Source: Vespula vulgaris
Lineage: Eukaryota > Arthropoda > Insecta > Hymenoptera > Vespidae
Assembly: GCF_905475345.1 (NCBI RefSeq)
Contig: NC_066594.1
Coordinates: 917,001 to 981,000 of the forward strand
DNA length: 64,000 bases
Direction of reading: 5' to 3'
Shown: one piece after another, positions 12,528 to 24,779 of the stretch
How the letters are laid out: every line of letters begins with the position of its first letter
Position numbering within the stretch: position 1 is the first letter of the stretch
Translations under genes and position numbers: made by a program
The notes under the pieces: model-generated
Databases searched by the model: none
The model's input: only the letters and a program-made list of their open reading frames with translations
What the model was told of the DNA's origin: nothing

Positions 12528-12575
12528 ATCTATCTATTTCTATCTATCTATCTCTATCTATCTATTTATTTCTTC
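12486..12575. repeat. (TC)n passing into (TATC)n
   Basis: 19 TC dinucleotides, then TATC/TATT tetranucleotides. TC-to-TATC transitions also occur at 31187-31245 and 31383-31438, which suggests one motif arises from the other by point mutation and slippage. Confidence 0.88.
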
Positions 12576-13572
12576 GAAAAAAAGAAAAAGAAAAAATGTT
12601 ATGGTAATTGCCATTTTTCTTTCTCTCTCTCTCTTTTTTCTTCTGTTTCTTTAGCGAAATAAATTCTTTAAAAAAAGAGAAAAAGAAAACAAAAGGAAGA
12701 AGGAAAAAAGAAAGAACATGACTCGAGAGAGAAGTAAAATTTCACATCCCCTTCTTCTTTTTCTTTCGGCGCTTATGTAAATGAAAGGATATATATATAT
12801 ATATATATATAAAGATGCAGAAGATGAAGAAAAGAAGGAAGGAAGGAAGAAATGTAATAAAAAATAAAATAAAAAGAAATAAAAAAGGAACTCGGACGGA
12901 TGATAATATACGTTTCTTTCTCCATTGATCGATCCACGGTAAATCTAACAGCGAGCGTTCAAGAACAAATCGAATTTCGATCGTTGATCGACGATGCGTT
13001 TCTCCACCTCTTCCTCTACCCCCTTCTCTCTCTCTCTCTTTCTCTCTCATTCTCTTTTTCTCTCTTCGAAAGGGGAAGCAGAAATTGCCGACGATAAATA
13101 ATAAAGCGAAACGTGTAATTTGAAGTAACGGGTTCTTCTCTTTCCCTTTTCCTTATACATACATATCTCTCTCTCTCTTTCTTTCATACGTACGTACATA
13201 CATATACACACATACACACACTTGGTAATATTTTTTCCTTTTCTACTCTCGTCATTTGCTCTCTTCTCGTAGGCACGTGCGTACGTGGCACACATATACG
13301 AATACGAAGGTGTTTGTATCGGTCTCGCGACATGCTACGTGTTCTCTTTCGTGTCGATGCAACACGTAAACGAATTCAGAGAATGAGAGAGAAAGATAGA
13401 TAGAGATAGAGAGAGAGAGAGAGAGAGAGAAAGGTGGGGAGAATATATAGTTGGAAACGATGATAAAATATCGTCCGATGGGTCATCACATTTTTCACTT
13501 CGTTGTTTAGTCGTCAACTACATACTTAGTTCAACCCTATCTATCGATAATCGCGATCGCAACGTACGATCA

Positions 13573-13575
<3 letters not shown>

Positions 13576-13625
<50 letters not shown>
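13576..13625. repeat. (TC)n microsatellite
   Basis: About 24 perfect TC dinucleotides, with a (TTTC)n tail. Confidence 0.92.
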
Positions 13626-13638
<13 letters not shown>

Positions 13639-13960
13639 TATTTTTTTTCTATTTTTTTTTTCGTTCATAATTCATATTATCCCACGATAATGTGCGATGC
13701 AACAGCTCCTTCATGCCTTCGTATGCACGTATAATAATACGAATGAATGTTGTTATGTAAAATTCGTCATTACTTTATTTACTGATCGAGGAAATCTTTA
13801 TTTTGAATGTATGTATATAAATATATTTATACGTTATATATTATGCATATTATATATTATAATAATTATCGGATTTTATCTTGATTAATTCCTCGTAAAT
13901 TATTTCAAAAAATTATAATAGGTACTCTGAACAACGGATTGAATATTTTGGAAGTAATAT

Positions 13961-13964
<4 letters not shown>

Positions 13965-14001
<37 letters not shown>
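13965..14001. repeat. (TA)n microsatellite
   Basis: About 18 perfect AT dinucleotides. Confidence 0.9.
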
Positions 14002-14006
<5 letters not shown>

Positions 14007-14730
14007 TAAATATTCATTTATTTTTTTTATTTTCCGTTTATTTTTTTCTCGTATATTCTCTTTTTGTATTACATCAACTTCACTTTATCATTGTGATATC
14101 TAAATAACGTACGTTATCTCGACTTCATACATTTACTTATTTACAAGAGACATTATTCTATTTTTATTTTCCTAAAGCAGATAATCGACACCTGCCGAGT
14201 ATATCAATTTTATTTAATTGCATCTCTTTAGATAAATAACTAATACAAACAAACCTGTTTCTCTCTCCCCGCCCTCTCTCTCTTTCTTTTTTTCTTTCTA
14301 CTTACGACATCGTATAATGTGTAGAAACGTCCGAATGAGCGTCGAAGTATCATCTTCTCTTTTTTTTTCTTTCTTCTTTCTCCTCCTTCTTTTTTTTTCT
14401 TGTTCTTATTTTTTTATAAGAGACACTTTCGCTCGTTTGGCTGTTAAAAAATGCTTTTACTCACGCAAGGTGCGAGAACGAAGGTGAAACGAACGCGACA
14501 GCAACGACTTTTCCGTTCCGTGATTCGCGCACATGTATGTATGTATGTATATGTATATGTGTGTATCTCTCTCTCTCTCTTTTTCTCTCTCTCTGTAGTT
14601 CTCTTTCTCTTGAGTAGGGTCAAAAGATATAGCGGGAAGAGTAGCGAGCCGTAAGATATTTATCTCGGGCTCGCACGCGCCTCGTAAATTCGCGCGCCGC
14701 TGAACTTTTATACTTCGCCTTTAATACACT

Positions 14731-14746
14731 TTGCTTGCTTGCTTGG

Positions 14747-14780
<34 letters not shown>
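14731..14780. repeat. (GCTT)n microsatellite
   Basis: Twelve GCTT tetranucleotides with one GGTT interruption. This is the only long GCTT run in the window. Confidence 0.88.
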
Positions 14781-15529
14781 TACCTTTACCACTTACCTCT
14801 TACCATCGGTGAAAGAAGACGAGTCGGAAATAATACTTACGACGGTCGCAACTCCGGTCTCGAATTATTTCTTATACGTACCACCTTCTTTCCTTTTTTT
14901 TTCTTTCTTTCTTCTTCTTCTTCTTTTTTGCATCTTTTCTTTCGTTCGATTACAAATCAATGTTTTTTTTCTTTCTTCTTCTTCTTCTTTATTTCGTATC
15001 TTTTTTTCCCCTTTGATTTCGTTAGAATGGATTAAATGAGTTTTCTCTTGGTTGTTTTTTCTTTTTTGGAATGGAAATGAAAAAACAACGATTCTGTGCA
15101 GCGTAACTAATTTGTTCGTTTGAACTTAAATAAAATCGTTTCGAGGTGGACGAAGAAAAATAGAGAGAGAGAGATATATAGAAAGATAAAAAAGAAAGAT
15201 AAAATCAAGAATAAATAATACAATCGTCGAGACTTAATAATGCAATCACTAATCGTAAATACTCAAGTCAACTGGAAGTCTACAACGTGTATCAAATAGT
15301 TGCGCGCTAGGATAATTGTCGATTTAATCGTTTTTAATTAGCGACCAGGTCGATCAATATTATCGAGTAAAAAAATTATGCAATCTAGTATGGTTTAGCC
15401 GTTCAGCAGATTTCTATGATCTGAACGATAGATAGGAACTACTACTTCCTCCTCCTCTTTCTTTCTCCTCTTTCCTCCCTGCTATCTTTTTCCCTCTCCT
15501 AAGTCTCAAACGAGCGAGCAAAAGTGCGC

Positions 15530-15615
15530 GTCGTGCACACGGCCGAAAGGACAGAGAAATAGCCATTAATTACGTGACTTTGGAGCTGCTCTCCTAATTA
15601 GCACGAGAAAAAAAA
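15530..15615. promoter_or_regulatory. Candidate regulatory island with homeodomain cores
   Basis: AGCCATTAATTACGTGAC and TCCTAATTAGCACG are two TAATTA cores 35 bases apart in repeat-free DNA. A second repeat-free stretch lies at 15840-15965. Confidence 0.22.
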
Positions 15616-15650
15616 AAGAAAAAGAAATGAAAGAAAAAAGAAAATCACTC

Positions 15651-15681
<31 letters not shown>

Positions 15682-16464
15682 ATCTCTCTATCTTCTTCCG
15701 CTATTACTACTACTACTACTACTACTACACCCTCTCCAAAGAGTACCTACCATTTTCCAAAAGCTTCGTTTCTCTCACTAAAACTCCACCCTAACAGCCC
15801 CTTCACCCCTTCGTCTCACTCCCACCCCTCCCACCTGACTCGAACGTTAGCGCTAATTTATGAATGGCCGAACGGTGGGCTAACGAGCTTCGAAAAACTC
15901 CTGCCCGACCGTGAATGAATGAATTGCTAACGTGTAGTTGCGCGATATTTCGGGTCATTCGATCGAGCATATCTTCACGTATATTTTTTATACCATATTT
16001 CTTCGTGAAAGAAAGAAGGAAAGAAAAGAAAAAAAAATTTGCACGTACGTTCCTTTCTTTTTGTTTGTTTTTGTTTTTGTTTTTGATTTTCTTTATCTTT
16101 AATTTTAATTCTTTGAATTTGTTCTCCTCTTTTCATTTTCTTGTTTCTTTTATTTGGGCAGTATTTACATTTCGTTAATATATGCTCGTATGAATGTCTA
16201 CCTGTTTTATTTAACGCATCAATACGTAATCAAATATCGAATTGAAATATATGATATCGTTCTTCCTACCATTTCGAAATTTTATTAAACGTATTAACGT
16301 TTGTTACTACTATATTCATTTGGAATTATTTATGTAAAAAAAAGAAAAAAAAAAGGAAAGATTAAAACATAGAAAAAGGAGAAAAGAAAACGATATTCCA
16401 AATAAAACACAACGTTTGAATTATGGCTTATGAGAGCCAAGCCGGTTTCGAAAACTTTGTATTA

Positions 16465-16506
<42 letters not shown>

Positions 16507-17102
16507 CGAGTTTATACATTACGTTCAAAATACGCGATGAAATTTTCTAATGGATTCGTATTAAATCTAACGAAAACTATTTTCTTCTTCTCTTTTCTTT
16601 TCTAATGTTTCTTTTTCTTTCTTCTTTCTTTCTTTCTTTCTTTTTCTTTTTTTTTTTTTAAATATCAAAAGAAAGTTTCGAAGAGAGTCGAACAGAGAAA
16701 GGAAATGGATGGATGGATTGTAGGAGAAGAAAGGAGTAGTCACGAGTAGGGTAATTTCCAACAGCGAATATATATGTATATATAATCTTCGGCACGGGGT
16801 TCTCTTGATCGGCTTTTGTGCCTTTTCGATCCCCTCCTTCCTTCTCTCCTCCCACCCTCTCACCCTGTCTCTCATCCTCCCTCCCACTCTACCCCATTCA
16901 TCGTCCCTCACGGAAAGAAATACTTTTTACGTTCTTCCTTTCTACGTTTCGTCTCACTCCTCTTCCTCCACCTTTTCCACCTCCAACACCTCCTCCACCT
17001 CCGTCACCTCCTCCTCCTACATCGACCGATCCCAAATCCGCTTCGACGCGTATAATTCTATCGGCCGATCAAATAATTGAAACGCTTTAATGCTCCTACC
17101 AG

Positions 17103-17105
<3 letters not shown>

Positions 17106-17160
<55 letters not shown>

Positions 17161-17162
17161 TC
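17106..17162. repeat. (TC)n-(TG)n compound microsatellite
   Basis: About 19 TC followed directly by nine TG dinucleotides. Confidence 0.92.
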
Positions 17163-17502
17163 TGTGTATATGTATTTCTCTTTCTTACTCGCGCCTTTCA
17201 TTTCCCCTTTCTAGTACGATCTTACCCTCGTCTTAAAACGTGCCAATGGTTAACTTATTCTCGATTCAAAATTACTCGCGAATTTCTCTCGGTTTTTTTT
17301 TTTTAAAGCTCCTTTAAGATATCTACTATAATTATAAGTTTTAGGTTAATAATATTCCATCGTAAATTTCTAATAAAATCAAATAAAAATATTTTAATAC
17401 GTTAAAATTACATTTCAGTTGAGAAATGTCTTATTGGTCATTTTTCTTATTTTATATACACACATATATACTTAACTATTAACCATAATATATATATATA
17501 TA

Positions 17503-17972
17503 CACAGGTTATTCCGTTTGAAGTTACGTATGTAATTTTGTTTTTAAAGTATAGCAAGAAATGTTTTATGAAACTTATCTATTTCGTGATTAAAGGCGAT
17601 GTGTCTTATGGTGATTGACGAATCTCTTCTCTATGTGGACTTGTTTTTATTGGATTTTAAGATTAACTTTGTTTAATTGTCTTCTTTCTTTTTTTTCGAA
17701 ACTTGAGTTTCCTCAAAAGACGAAAATATCTTGGTCAATGAATTCCCTTTGGAATGAACTCCGAAAAGAAACAGAAAAAGAAGAAACGAAGGTCACCTTG
17801 AAATCTTAGAAACACGTCTACCTAGAAAAAAATTTGTGACCACCATAAGATATCTTTCTTCTTTTCGCTCTCACTCCATTTCCTTTCGGAAATAGTTTTA
17901 TTCGTAATATTTTTTAAAAAGAGTTGTAATTTGGAAAATAATCACGTGCGTGATTTTAAATGGACCAACTTG
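17503..17972. mobile_element. 470-bp fold-back (hairpin) MITE-like element
   Basis: The two ends are imperfect inverted copies: the left end reads CAGGTTATTCCGTTTGAA and the right end, reversed, reads CAAGTTGGTCCATTTAAA. Similarity continues inward over most of the element. TCTTATGGTG (about 17606-17615) is mirrored by CACCATAAGA (about 17841-17850), and CTATGTGGACTTGTTT is mirrored further in. The element is thus a long imperfect palindrome with arms of roughly 200 bp meeting near 17740. It is flanked by TA on both sides (17501-17502 and 17973-17974), as expected for Tc1/mariner-mobilised elements. It has no coding capacity. A mariner fragment lies 250 bp downstream, but a common origin is not shown. 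Confidence 0.62.
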
Positions 17973-18229
17973 TACACACGCACGCATATACCAAAGAAAC
18001 GTATGAAATATTCAAATATCCTCCTTCAAATTTCTATATATCGAGTTAATCGAAAAATAATGCGATTTTTAATAGAATATGCTTTAAAATAATGTAAAAG
18101 GAAAGAAAGAGAACAATACATATACTCCATTTTAATCTAATATATTTTTGTTCGTATCATTTAGAACTTGTTTCCATTTTAATATTAAATTTTCAAAATC
18201 CCATCCGCGAAGATTACATTTCCGTCATA

Positions 18230-18432
18230 AAAAAGTCTTGATGGCGTCCTGACCTTTGTTCATCCTCAAGTCTATGTAGTTCACGGAACGAAAAGCGCTG
18301 GAATCCTCTTTGACTTTAGCTTACGCTTATAGTACCTTGATCATAAATATTGCATATTTTATTTATTACTGTTTTAGCAGTGTTGCCCTGGCGAAATTCC
18401 CAAAGCGAAATATAGCTTAAATACTCTTTCGA
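18230..18432 (-). pseudogene. Decayed mariner-like transposase N-terminal fragment
   Basis: Minus-strand translation gives a segment like the N-terminal helix-turn-helix of mariner transposases: LWEFRQGNTAKTVINKIC then YDQGTISVS, followed by a stop. After a frame change the typical linker appears as LEDEQRSGR (18240-18270). In intact mariner proteins these blocks (FxxGxTA...NI...YGxG and DLEDxxRSGRP) lie about 30 residues apart in one frame, and here the spacing is similar. No catalytic DD(34)D region is found nearby, so the copy is truncated as well as broken by stops and frameshifts. Upstream on the minus strand lies only A/G-rich low-complexity sequence. It is an old, inactive transposon relic. 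Confidence 0.7.
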
Positions 18433-18529
18433 CACTTTCGTGATAATGTTTTTATTTTTTTTTCTTTTTTCTTTTTCTTTTTTTTTTCGTTCCACCATTA
18501 AATACACGTTTGAAAAATTCGATCAACGC

Positions 18530-19962
18530 TTTGCTGATTCTAGTAAAACAATTACGTGATACAAATTATGATTACAAATTATGCGTTAAAAGTGTGTATA
18601 CATATATATACACACATATATATATATATAATATTGCATCATTCATTCTGATTAATAAGAAAAATTCTGTATTATTTATGATATGACTTAATATGTGTAT
18701 ATGTCTAAATACACACAGACATACGCCCACATATAGTGACAGAATTATACATGTGTAATATAGAAATATTTAACATCTGAAAATACTTAATCGAGAATTT
18801 CACTTGTTTATCGAGAAAATAATTTTTAGAAAAATCGTTTCCGATACACATTTCAAAGTATCATAAAACATTCTTTATACATATAATTTCTTAAAAAAAA
18901 AAAAAAAGAAGAAGAAGAGAGAGAGAAGAGAAAGAAAACGCAAGGTAAACAAACGTAATGAAAATTTCAAGCCAGCGTGACAACGTATCGATTTAATTGT
19001 CTGTCGCTGGTGTCGGAAGGGAAGTTAATTGCTTAGAAAAATCGTAAAATTGTAAATCGATCGTAAGACTTGTAATGGTACATTCTCGCACGAAGAAAAT
19101 TCACTGGCTTACTAACGGAGGGGTTCTTTTCTTTTCTTTCTTTTTCTTTTTTTTTATTTTCTTCATTATCTTTGCTTTCCCCCAACATATCTGTTCGTTT
19201 CTAGCCCTAAAGAACGTTCTTAGAATCGATTAAATCGAAATTAACCGCTGCGAATTGTCATGGACGAATTAGATTACGCTTGTAAGATATATATATATAT
19301 ATAGAATTTTGCGCTATATCGAGAAATAGAATGCTGTAGGTAGTATAATGGTGTTGTGTAAGTAATATAAGGGAGAAAGGAGAAAATAGGAAGAGGGAGG
19401 GAAGAAGAGAGGAGACTATAAGGGTTCGAGGTAAGAATAGGAGATAAACAACGTAAGAGAATCCTGAATCGTCTGTTAGCAAGTTTCGTCGATGCATTTT
19501 TCCTTGATTTATTATTAAACCTCGTTTCTAATTTAGTTCCTCCATCTAATCTGAGCGAGTAGTTATTGTGCTAACGAATTAAATTTAGCATTAATTAATT
19601 TCTTACAATCGCATTGTGCCGTGCACGTTCGTTCAGTAAGATTTAATCGATCGTAGTAGTGGAAGGATCGAAATACGATTCGTTGAAAGCTTAGACCGCT
19701 TATACGTATGTAGTTTGATACTTTTACAATAGAAAATGAATAGAAGAAAAGAAAGAAATATAAATATTAAGTGTCATTAGTTTACGATATTTCAATCCTC
19801 TACTGTTTATTTTTTTGCTATTATTGCATTACTTTGTTTACATTTTAATTAAGAGATAAGAATATAATTATTAATGATTAGTAATAATTAAGAATTAGTC
19901 TTTTAGTATCCTGACACTATAAAGATTAACATATATAGAATATATAATAAATATGTATTATA

Positions 19963-19993
<31 letters not shown>

Positions 19994-20160
19994 CAAACAT
20001 AATAGAGAATTAATAGAATATCAAATCAACTTCCTTGTATAATTAGTGTACTAGTAAACCAGTGTCTACTCTAACTACTATTCCTACTGTTGCTACTGCT
20101 ACTGCAGCTATTACTACTACACAGATATATAGTATATAGTGCTATGATAGTATTAGAACG
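18530..20160. other. Gene-free AT-rich stretch
   Basis: Mostly single-copy AT-rich DNA with short TA/CA tracts and a poly-A/GA block at about 18890-18935. No frame or element is recognised beyond the mariner fragment next door. Confidence 0.5.
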
Positions 20161-20640
20161 AATTAGATACGAAGGAAAAGGCTATTTTCGCGCGTCTCAA
20201 CCGACATCCTCCTATGAGAGTACGAGGTAGGATAGTAATGAGGAACAAAGGGAAGGAGGGGTAGAACCAAGCAAGCTCGCTAGTGAACGAAAGGGAGCAT
20301 ACTAGAGGGTACGAGGGGGTGAGTCAGAACGTACCGTCGCGTCGGGTAGTTGAAGCATTATAGCGCTGCTACAAATCATAGGGCAGACCTCCGCCTTCTG
20401 CGTTCGCGCTACCTCTACCTACTACGTTCCTATAAATGTACGTCTACGTTTTAGGGTGCATATATATATATATATATGTATGTATATATGTGAATGTGTT
20501 TGTAAGTACGACTAGGGTAGCCTGACAGTAGGACGTTACACGCTCCGTGTACTGTATATTCCGTTGGTACAACCAAGGGAGGCTCACCCCCGAAAAGCGT
20601 CGACGAAGGGGCCGACGACGAAAACCTTCAGGATTGGAGT
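20160..20640. promoter_or_regulatory. GC-richer island, possible promoter
   Basis: About 480 bases with few repeats (one short TA tract at 20460-20478). It includes TTCCTATAAATGTACG, a TATA-like element, and a CG-rich stretch near 20590-20640. No splice donor or initiator can be assigned with confidence. Confidence 0.22.
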
Positions 20641-20655
20641 ATACGTCGTTACTAA

Positions 20656-20656
<1 letters not shown>

Positions 20657-20687
<31 letters not shown>

Positions 20688-20796
20688 TTCTCTCTCTTTC
20701 TCTCTCTCTCTCTGTCTATCTTTCTCTCTATCTCTCTACCTCTCTTCTGTTTGCTTCCCTTCTCGTTTTGGTAACGCTACTGCCTTTCTACGAAGA

Positions 20797-20858
<62 letters not shown>

Positions 20859-20900
20859 TTCTTTCTCTCTCTCTTCTCTCTTCTCTCTCTTTCTCTTTCT
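20657..20900. repeat. Paired (TC)n tracts
   Basis: A (TC)n run at 20657-20730 (interrupted by GTCGTT and GTCTAT) and a longer one at 20800-20848, continuing imperfectly to about 20903, flank an 80-bp unique segment. Confidence 0.88.
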
Positions 20901-21021
20901 TTCTCCCTTTTTTGCCCTCCTTTTATGTTCGTTAACAAGATTTACGGCATCTCGCTCGGGAAATTTTATTAGACGTCTTTTTTTTAAACCTTTATATATA
21001 CATACCTATATACATAGATAT

Positions 21022-21097
<76 letters not shown>

Positions 21098-21106
21098 ATA
21101 GATAGA
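21022..21106. repeat. (GATA)n microsatellite
   Basis: About 20 TAGA/GATA repeats, the longest GATA array in the window, with one AATA interruption near the right end. Confidence 0.92.
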
Positions 21107-21238
21107 ATTTTTTACGTCTATATCACCAGCGAAGCAACTTTCTTTTATTATTCGTATTCAATTATATCCGAATTTTCCATGAAAAAAAAAAGTATACTAA
21201 ATGTTAATATACAACATATATATATATATAAAATATGT

Positions 21239-21239
<1 letters not shown>

Positions 21240-21280
<41 letters not shown>

Positions 21281-21392
21281 ATATATACATATATACATAG
21301 AGTTTTATGTCCGAAACAGGAGTATCGAAAAATGTGTGGATAAATCTGCAAATAATCCAAAACGAAATAATATTTCCCGTACACGTAATGTT

Positions 21393-21455
<63 letters not shown>

Positions 21456-21464
21456 CATATATAT
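21240..21464. repeat. (CA)n and (TA)n pair
   Basis: An 18-copy CA tract (21240-21276) and, 120 bp later, about 65 bp of TA dinucleotides with two TACA interruptions (21398-21464). Confidence 0.9.
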
Positions 21465-22186
21465 CAATTGCACGTATTCGGTCCACCGCGAATGCTCGCG
21501 GTCATTGATCGATGCGACCAGAAATAGATAGAATTAAAATGATTTTAATCTCTTCTCGTTCGTTCGATGCTTGTAGTTGACGGAGCAATCGTGAAAGAAA
21601 TCCTTGTTGACGTCGGCATGGAAATTGCTGAAATTTCGAGCATTGCCTACTCCTATTACATTCTCATTCCTCCTCACCGCCCCTCTTTTTGCCCCTGCGC
21701 GACATTTGCAGTCGCTCGATTCATCTGTTTATATACATACGTATGGAATCGCACTACTAGATACATATGTATGCACACACACGCACGCATACAAAGAGAG
21801 TAAGAGAGAGAGAGAGAGAGAGAGAAGCACGCACGCAGTTATACATAAGTGTGTTTATGTGTGTGTACGTATGTGTGGGTTGCGCTTGAATCGTCGAGAT
21901 TTGACGTGATACCGGCGCAACGTGCATCTCGTAGAAATTTATGACTTTGTCGGCCATTATCTCGGTAACGAGCAATGGTAATCCATCCACGATATTCCAC
22001 GATTTCGATTCTCTTTCGTCGATTCTCTTATACTCTTTTTTTTCTTCTCTTCATTCCTTTCATCGTATCTTCTTGTCATTGGATATTTCATGAAATCCTT
22101 CCGACTATATAAACACCCTCCTATCGATAGGTATTTCTATTTAAACGAAATAAAAATGTTGATTATGTAACGACCAAAGAGATTCA

Positions 22187-22258
22187 TACATATATATATA
22201 TATATATATATTCATATATATATGTATGTATGTATGTATGTATATATGTATATATATC
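22187..22258. repeat. (TA)n and (TATG)n compound
   Basis: TA dinucleotides pass into five TATG tetranucleotides and back into TA. Confidence 0.88.
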
Positions 22259-22445
22259 TTGTAGGAATTCGTTGTAAGTTCGAAAGCTTCTCGAGGTCAC
22301 GCCAACGATTTCGAGGATTCTCCATCGGTGGGACGAACGTGGCCGCCTGAGCTTTTCGTTTATTGGTATACCAGCCATACGAAGTCGTAAAACTTCCGTA
22401 GATCAACAAGAAGACGAATTTATGGCAGTTACTGCTGTGCGAAGG

Positions 22446-22448
<3 letters not shown>

Positions 22449-22487
<39 letters not shown>
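22449..22487. repeat. (GA)n microsatellite
   Basis: About 19 perfect GA dinucleotides. Confidence 0.92.
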
Positions 22488-22489
<2 letters not shown>

Positions 22490-22492
<3 letters not shown>

Positions 22493-24390
22493 GTGGGCGT
22501 CTTGGCAAGGGTCAAGACGAAGATGAAGAATACGTATGTACGTTCATGTGAGATATAACTCGTTGGAAAGTCGAAACGGTAGGAGAAAGACGACTAATGG
22601 GATCCTATTATCTCTCTTCTATCTTAGAAAACATCGATAATGTTTAAAGAACAATTAAATATCGAAAATAATTGCAAAACGAATTCTAAGAAAGAACTTA
22701 TCGAAAGTACGAATTATATGAAATAAAAAAGAGAAGGAACAAGAGACGGAAAGAAGAGAAAAATTATGATTTGTTGCAATATTTAATCGTTTGTGAACGA
22801 TAGACGCATATATGCGGACTACGTGAAACATTCAGCGTGGTTTTATCAATGTATATATTAAACCGTTCGATGAAACCAATCGACGTGACCAAAACACTCG
22901 TTTATTACCTATGTATGTTTGTATATGGTATAAGTTTTTGCTAGCGATTTCGACAAAACCGAACTATTAAATATTTTCGATATGATAATATTCATTGAAT
23001 AATTATAATCGTATCTTGATAGACGGTGTCCCGCGACATGTCAGAATATATAGTGAGTTGACATTTCAAATGATTATACACACACACGTGCATACAAACA
23101 CACACCATTACGATTAATATATATATATATATATATTTTTTATTATATTATATTATATATATCGTTCAGCTTTGCAAAGATTGACGAGTTCGTATTGTTT
23201 CCATTCGCAAAAGGATTTGAATTTTGGTCTCTTAATAAATCTGTTATAAAAAATAATAAAAGAAAAAAATTTTTTTTCGAAAAAGATTCCACTGAACTGC
23301 TCGAATACTAAATACGCTGGATCAATCGGTCCGCTAGAGTCAAACTGATTGCAGATTCAGATTTTCTCTTGATCCGCCATTTATAAAATAATACCGTTAC
23401 CATTTATAGAATAATAATATTTTTGCTAGTCGTACCTATTGAAATGACAAAATAACGATGAATTCAATGAGACGATATATTTTTACCGCTTTTAATATAT
23501 GAATAAAAAAAAAAAAGAGAAGAAGAAAACTCAAAAGAGATAGATACTGCCGCTCGATATTTTTCGATCGGATTTTTGCGCTGATTCGTGGCACTAAAAA
23601 GATTAAAATCTATTTTGATGTTTCCTTGCGACGATTTTTTTTATTTTTTTATTTTTTATTCAGTAATCAAATTTTCTTCATTTTCCATTTTCATTTCGAG
23701 CCAAGTTCGATGTAAGACTATTTACTCATTACTCCGTAAAACAGAATAGATTTTTTAATAGATTATCAAAAAAAAAAAAAAAAAGAAGAAGAAGAAGAAA
23801 AGAAAAGAAAAAGAACCGAATCGATTTTCGTTCTTCGTATTTTCTGCCAACAATGATCTCTCCTATTTTTATATATGAATTTCATTTCCGATCACGTACT
23901 TTAGAAAACAAATTTATCGCTTTCAATTCGTTCGTCCCTGTAAAAATACATTTCTTTGTCATTTCGAAATAACAACTAAAATTATAAACTCGTTAAAAAC
24001 GTAAAAGGAAACATGATAGAAGCGTAGAGATGGTGTGTTCGCATGATAAAAGAAAGGAAGAGGGCGGGGGTGAACATAGAGGATTTTAAGATGAGAGGAG
24101 GGGTAAATAAATGGACGTTTGAATTCTTTTTAATTCGCTTTCTGTAACCGCAAATACGTTTCCCTTTATAATTATATCAATCAGCACAGTAAACTCTCAA
24201 TTATATAGAATCGAAAGTGCAAGAAGGTATCTATTTTACCGACTGACCGATCGGGCAAAACAGGGAGTTATTAAATTTTTAATGCTTCCAAGTTGGTACT
24301 GCCTTTTTCCTACCCTCTTATTACCTTTTTCCTTTCTATCGTTCGTACTTGCTTACTCCACCTCCAATAATACAGAGCTTTTCTTTATTT
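22490..24390. other. Gene-free AT-rich stretch
   Basis: Single-copy AT-rich DNA, comparatively poor in microsatellites (short CA at 23085 and TA at 23120-23160). No coding frame above background. Confidence 0.5.
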
Positions 24391-24392
24391 TC

Positions 24393-24396
<4 letters not shown>

Positions 24397-24437
<41 letters not shown>

Positions 24438-24569
24438 TATCTTTCTTTATCTCGTTTTCTTTTTTCTCACTACTCGAGCAATGATTCCATCCCTCGAAGA
24501 GAAGCGTCGGAGGGTCGTTCGATGAACGAGAGAAGAAACGAGAAGGGTGAATGAACAAAGAGGGAGAGA

Positions 24570-24601
<32 letters not shown>
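24397..24601. repeat. (TC)n and inverted (GA)n pair
   Basis: A 17-copy TC run (24397-24431) and a GA run (24561-24601) on the same strand, 130 bp apart, are potentially self-complementary. Confidence 0.88.
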
Positions 24602-24604
<3 letters not shown>

Positions 24605-24614
24605 GTCGTCTCGG

Positions 24615-24775
24615 CTCTGTGTTGTTGTCTGTCGCAATAAATTTATGAATTGTTCCCAATTATACGGAAGCTCGTGGCCAATTCAGTTAACGCCCATCTT
24701 CCCTAACGGAAATTCGATCGACCTTCTCCTTAGAACGTAATGGTCCTTCGGAACACGCATCATGTGATTTCTTTT
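24615..24775. promoter_or_regulatory. Candidate regulatory island
   Basis: Repeat-free. CGCAATAAATTTATGAATTG holds a Caudal/Hox-type TTTATG core. Located between a (GA)n tract and a T-rich stretch. Confidence 0.22.
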
Positions 24776-24779
24776 CCCT

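Larger units (their letters stand above)
10130..16800. other. Gene-free stretch with many (TC)n/(TA)n tracts
   Basis: Short single-copy islands (10440-10900, 12215-12370, 15530-15615, 15840-15965) alternate with the listed microsatellites. Nothing else is recognised. Confidence 0.5.

Noticed and set aside
21201..21531. His/Thr and Ile/Tyr-rich frames on both strands
   Set aside because: Direct translation of (CA)n and (TA)n microsatellites.
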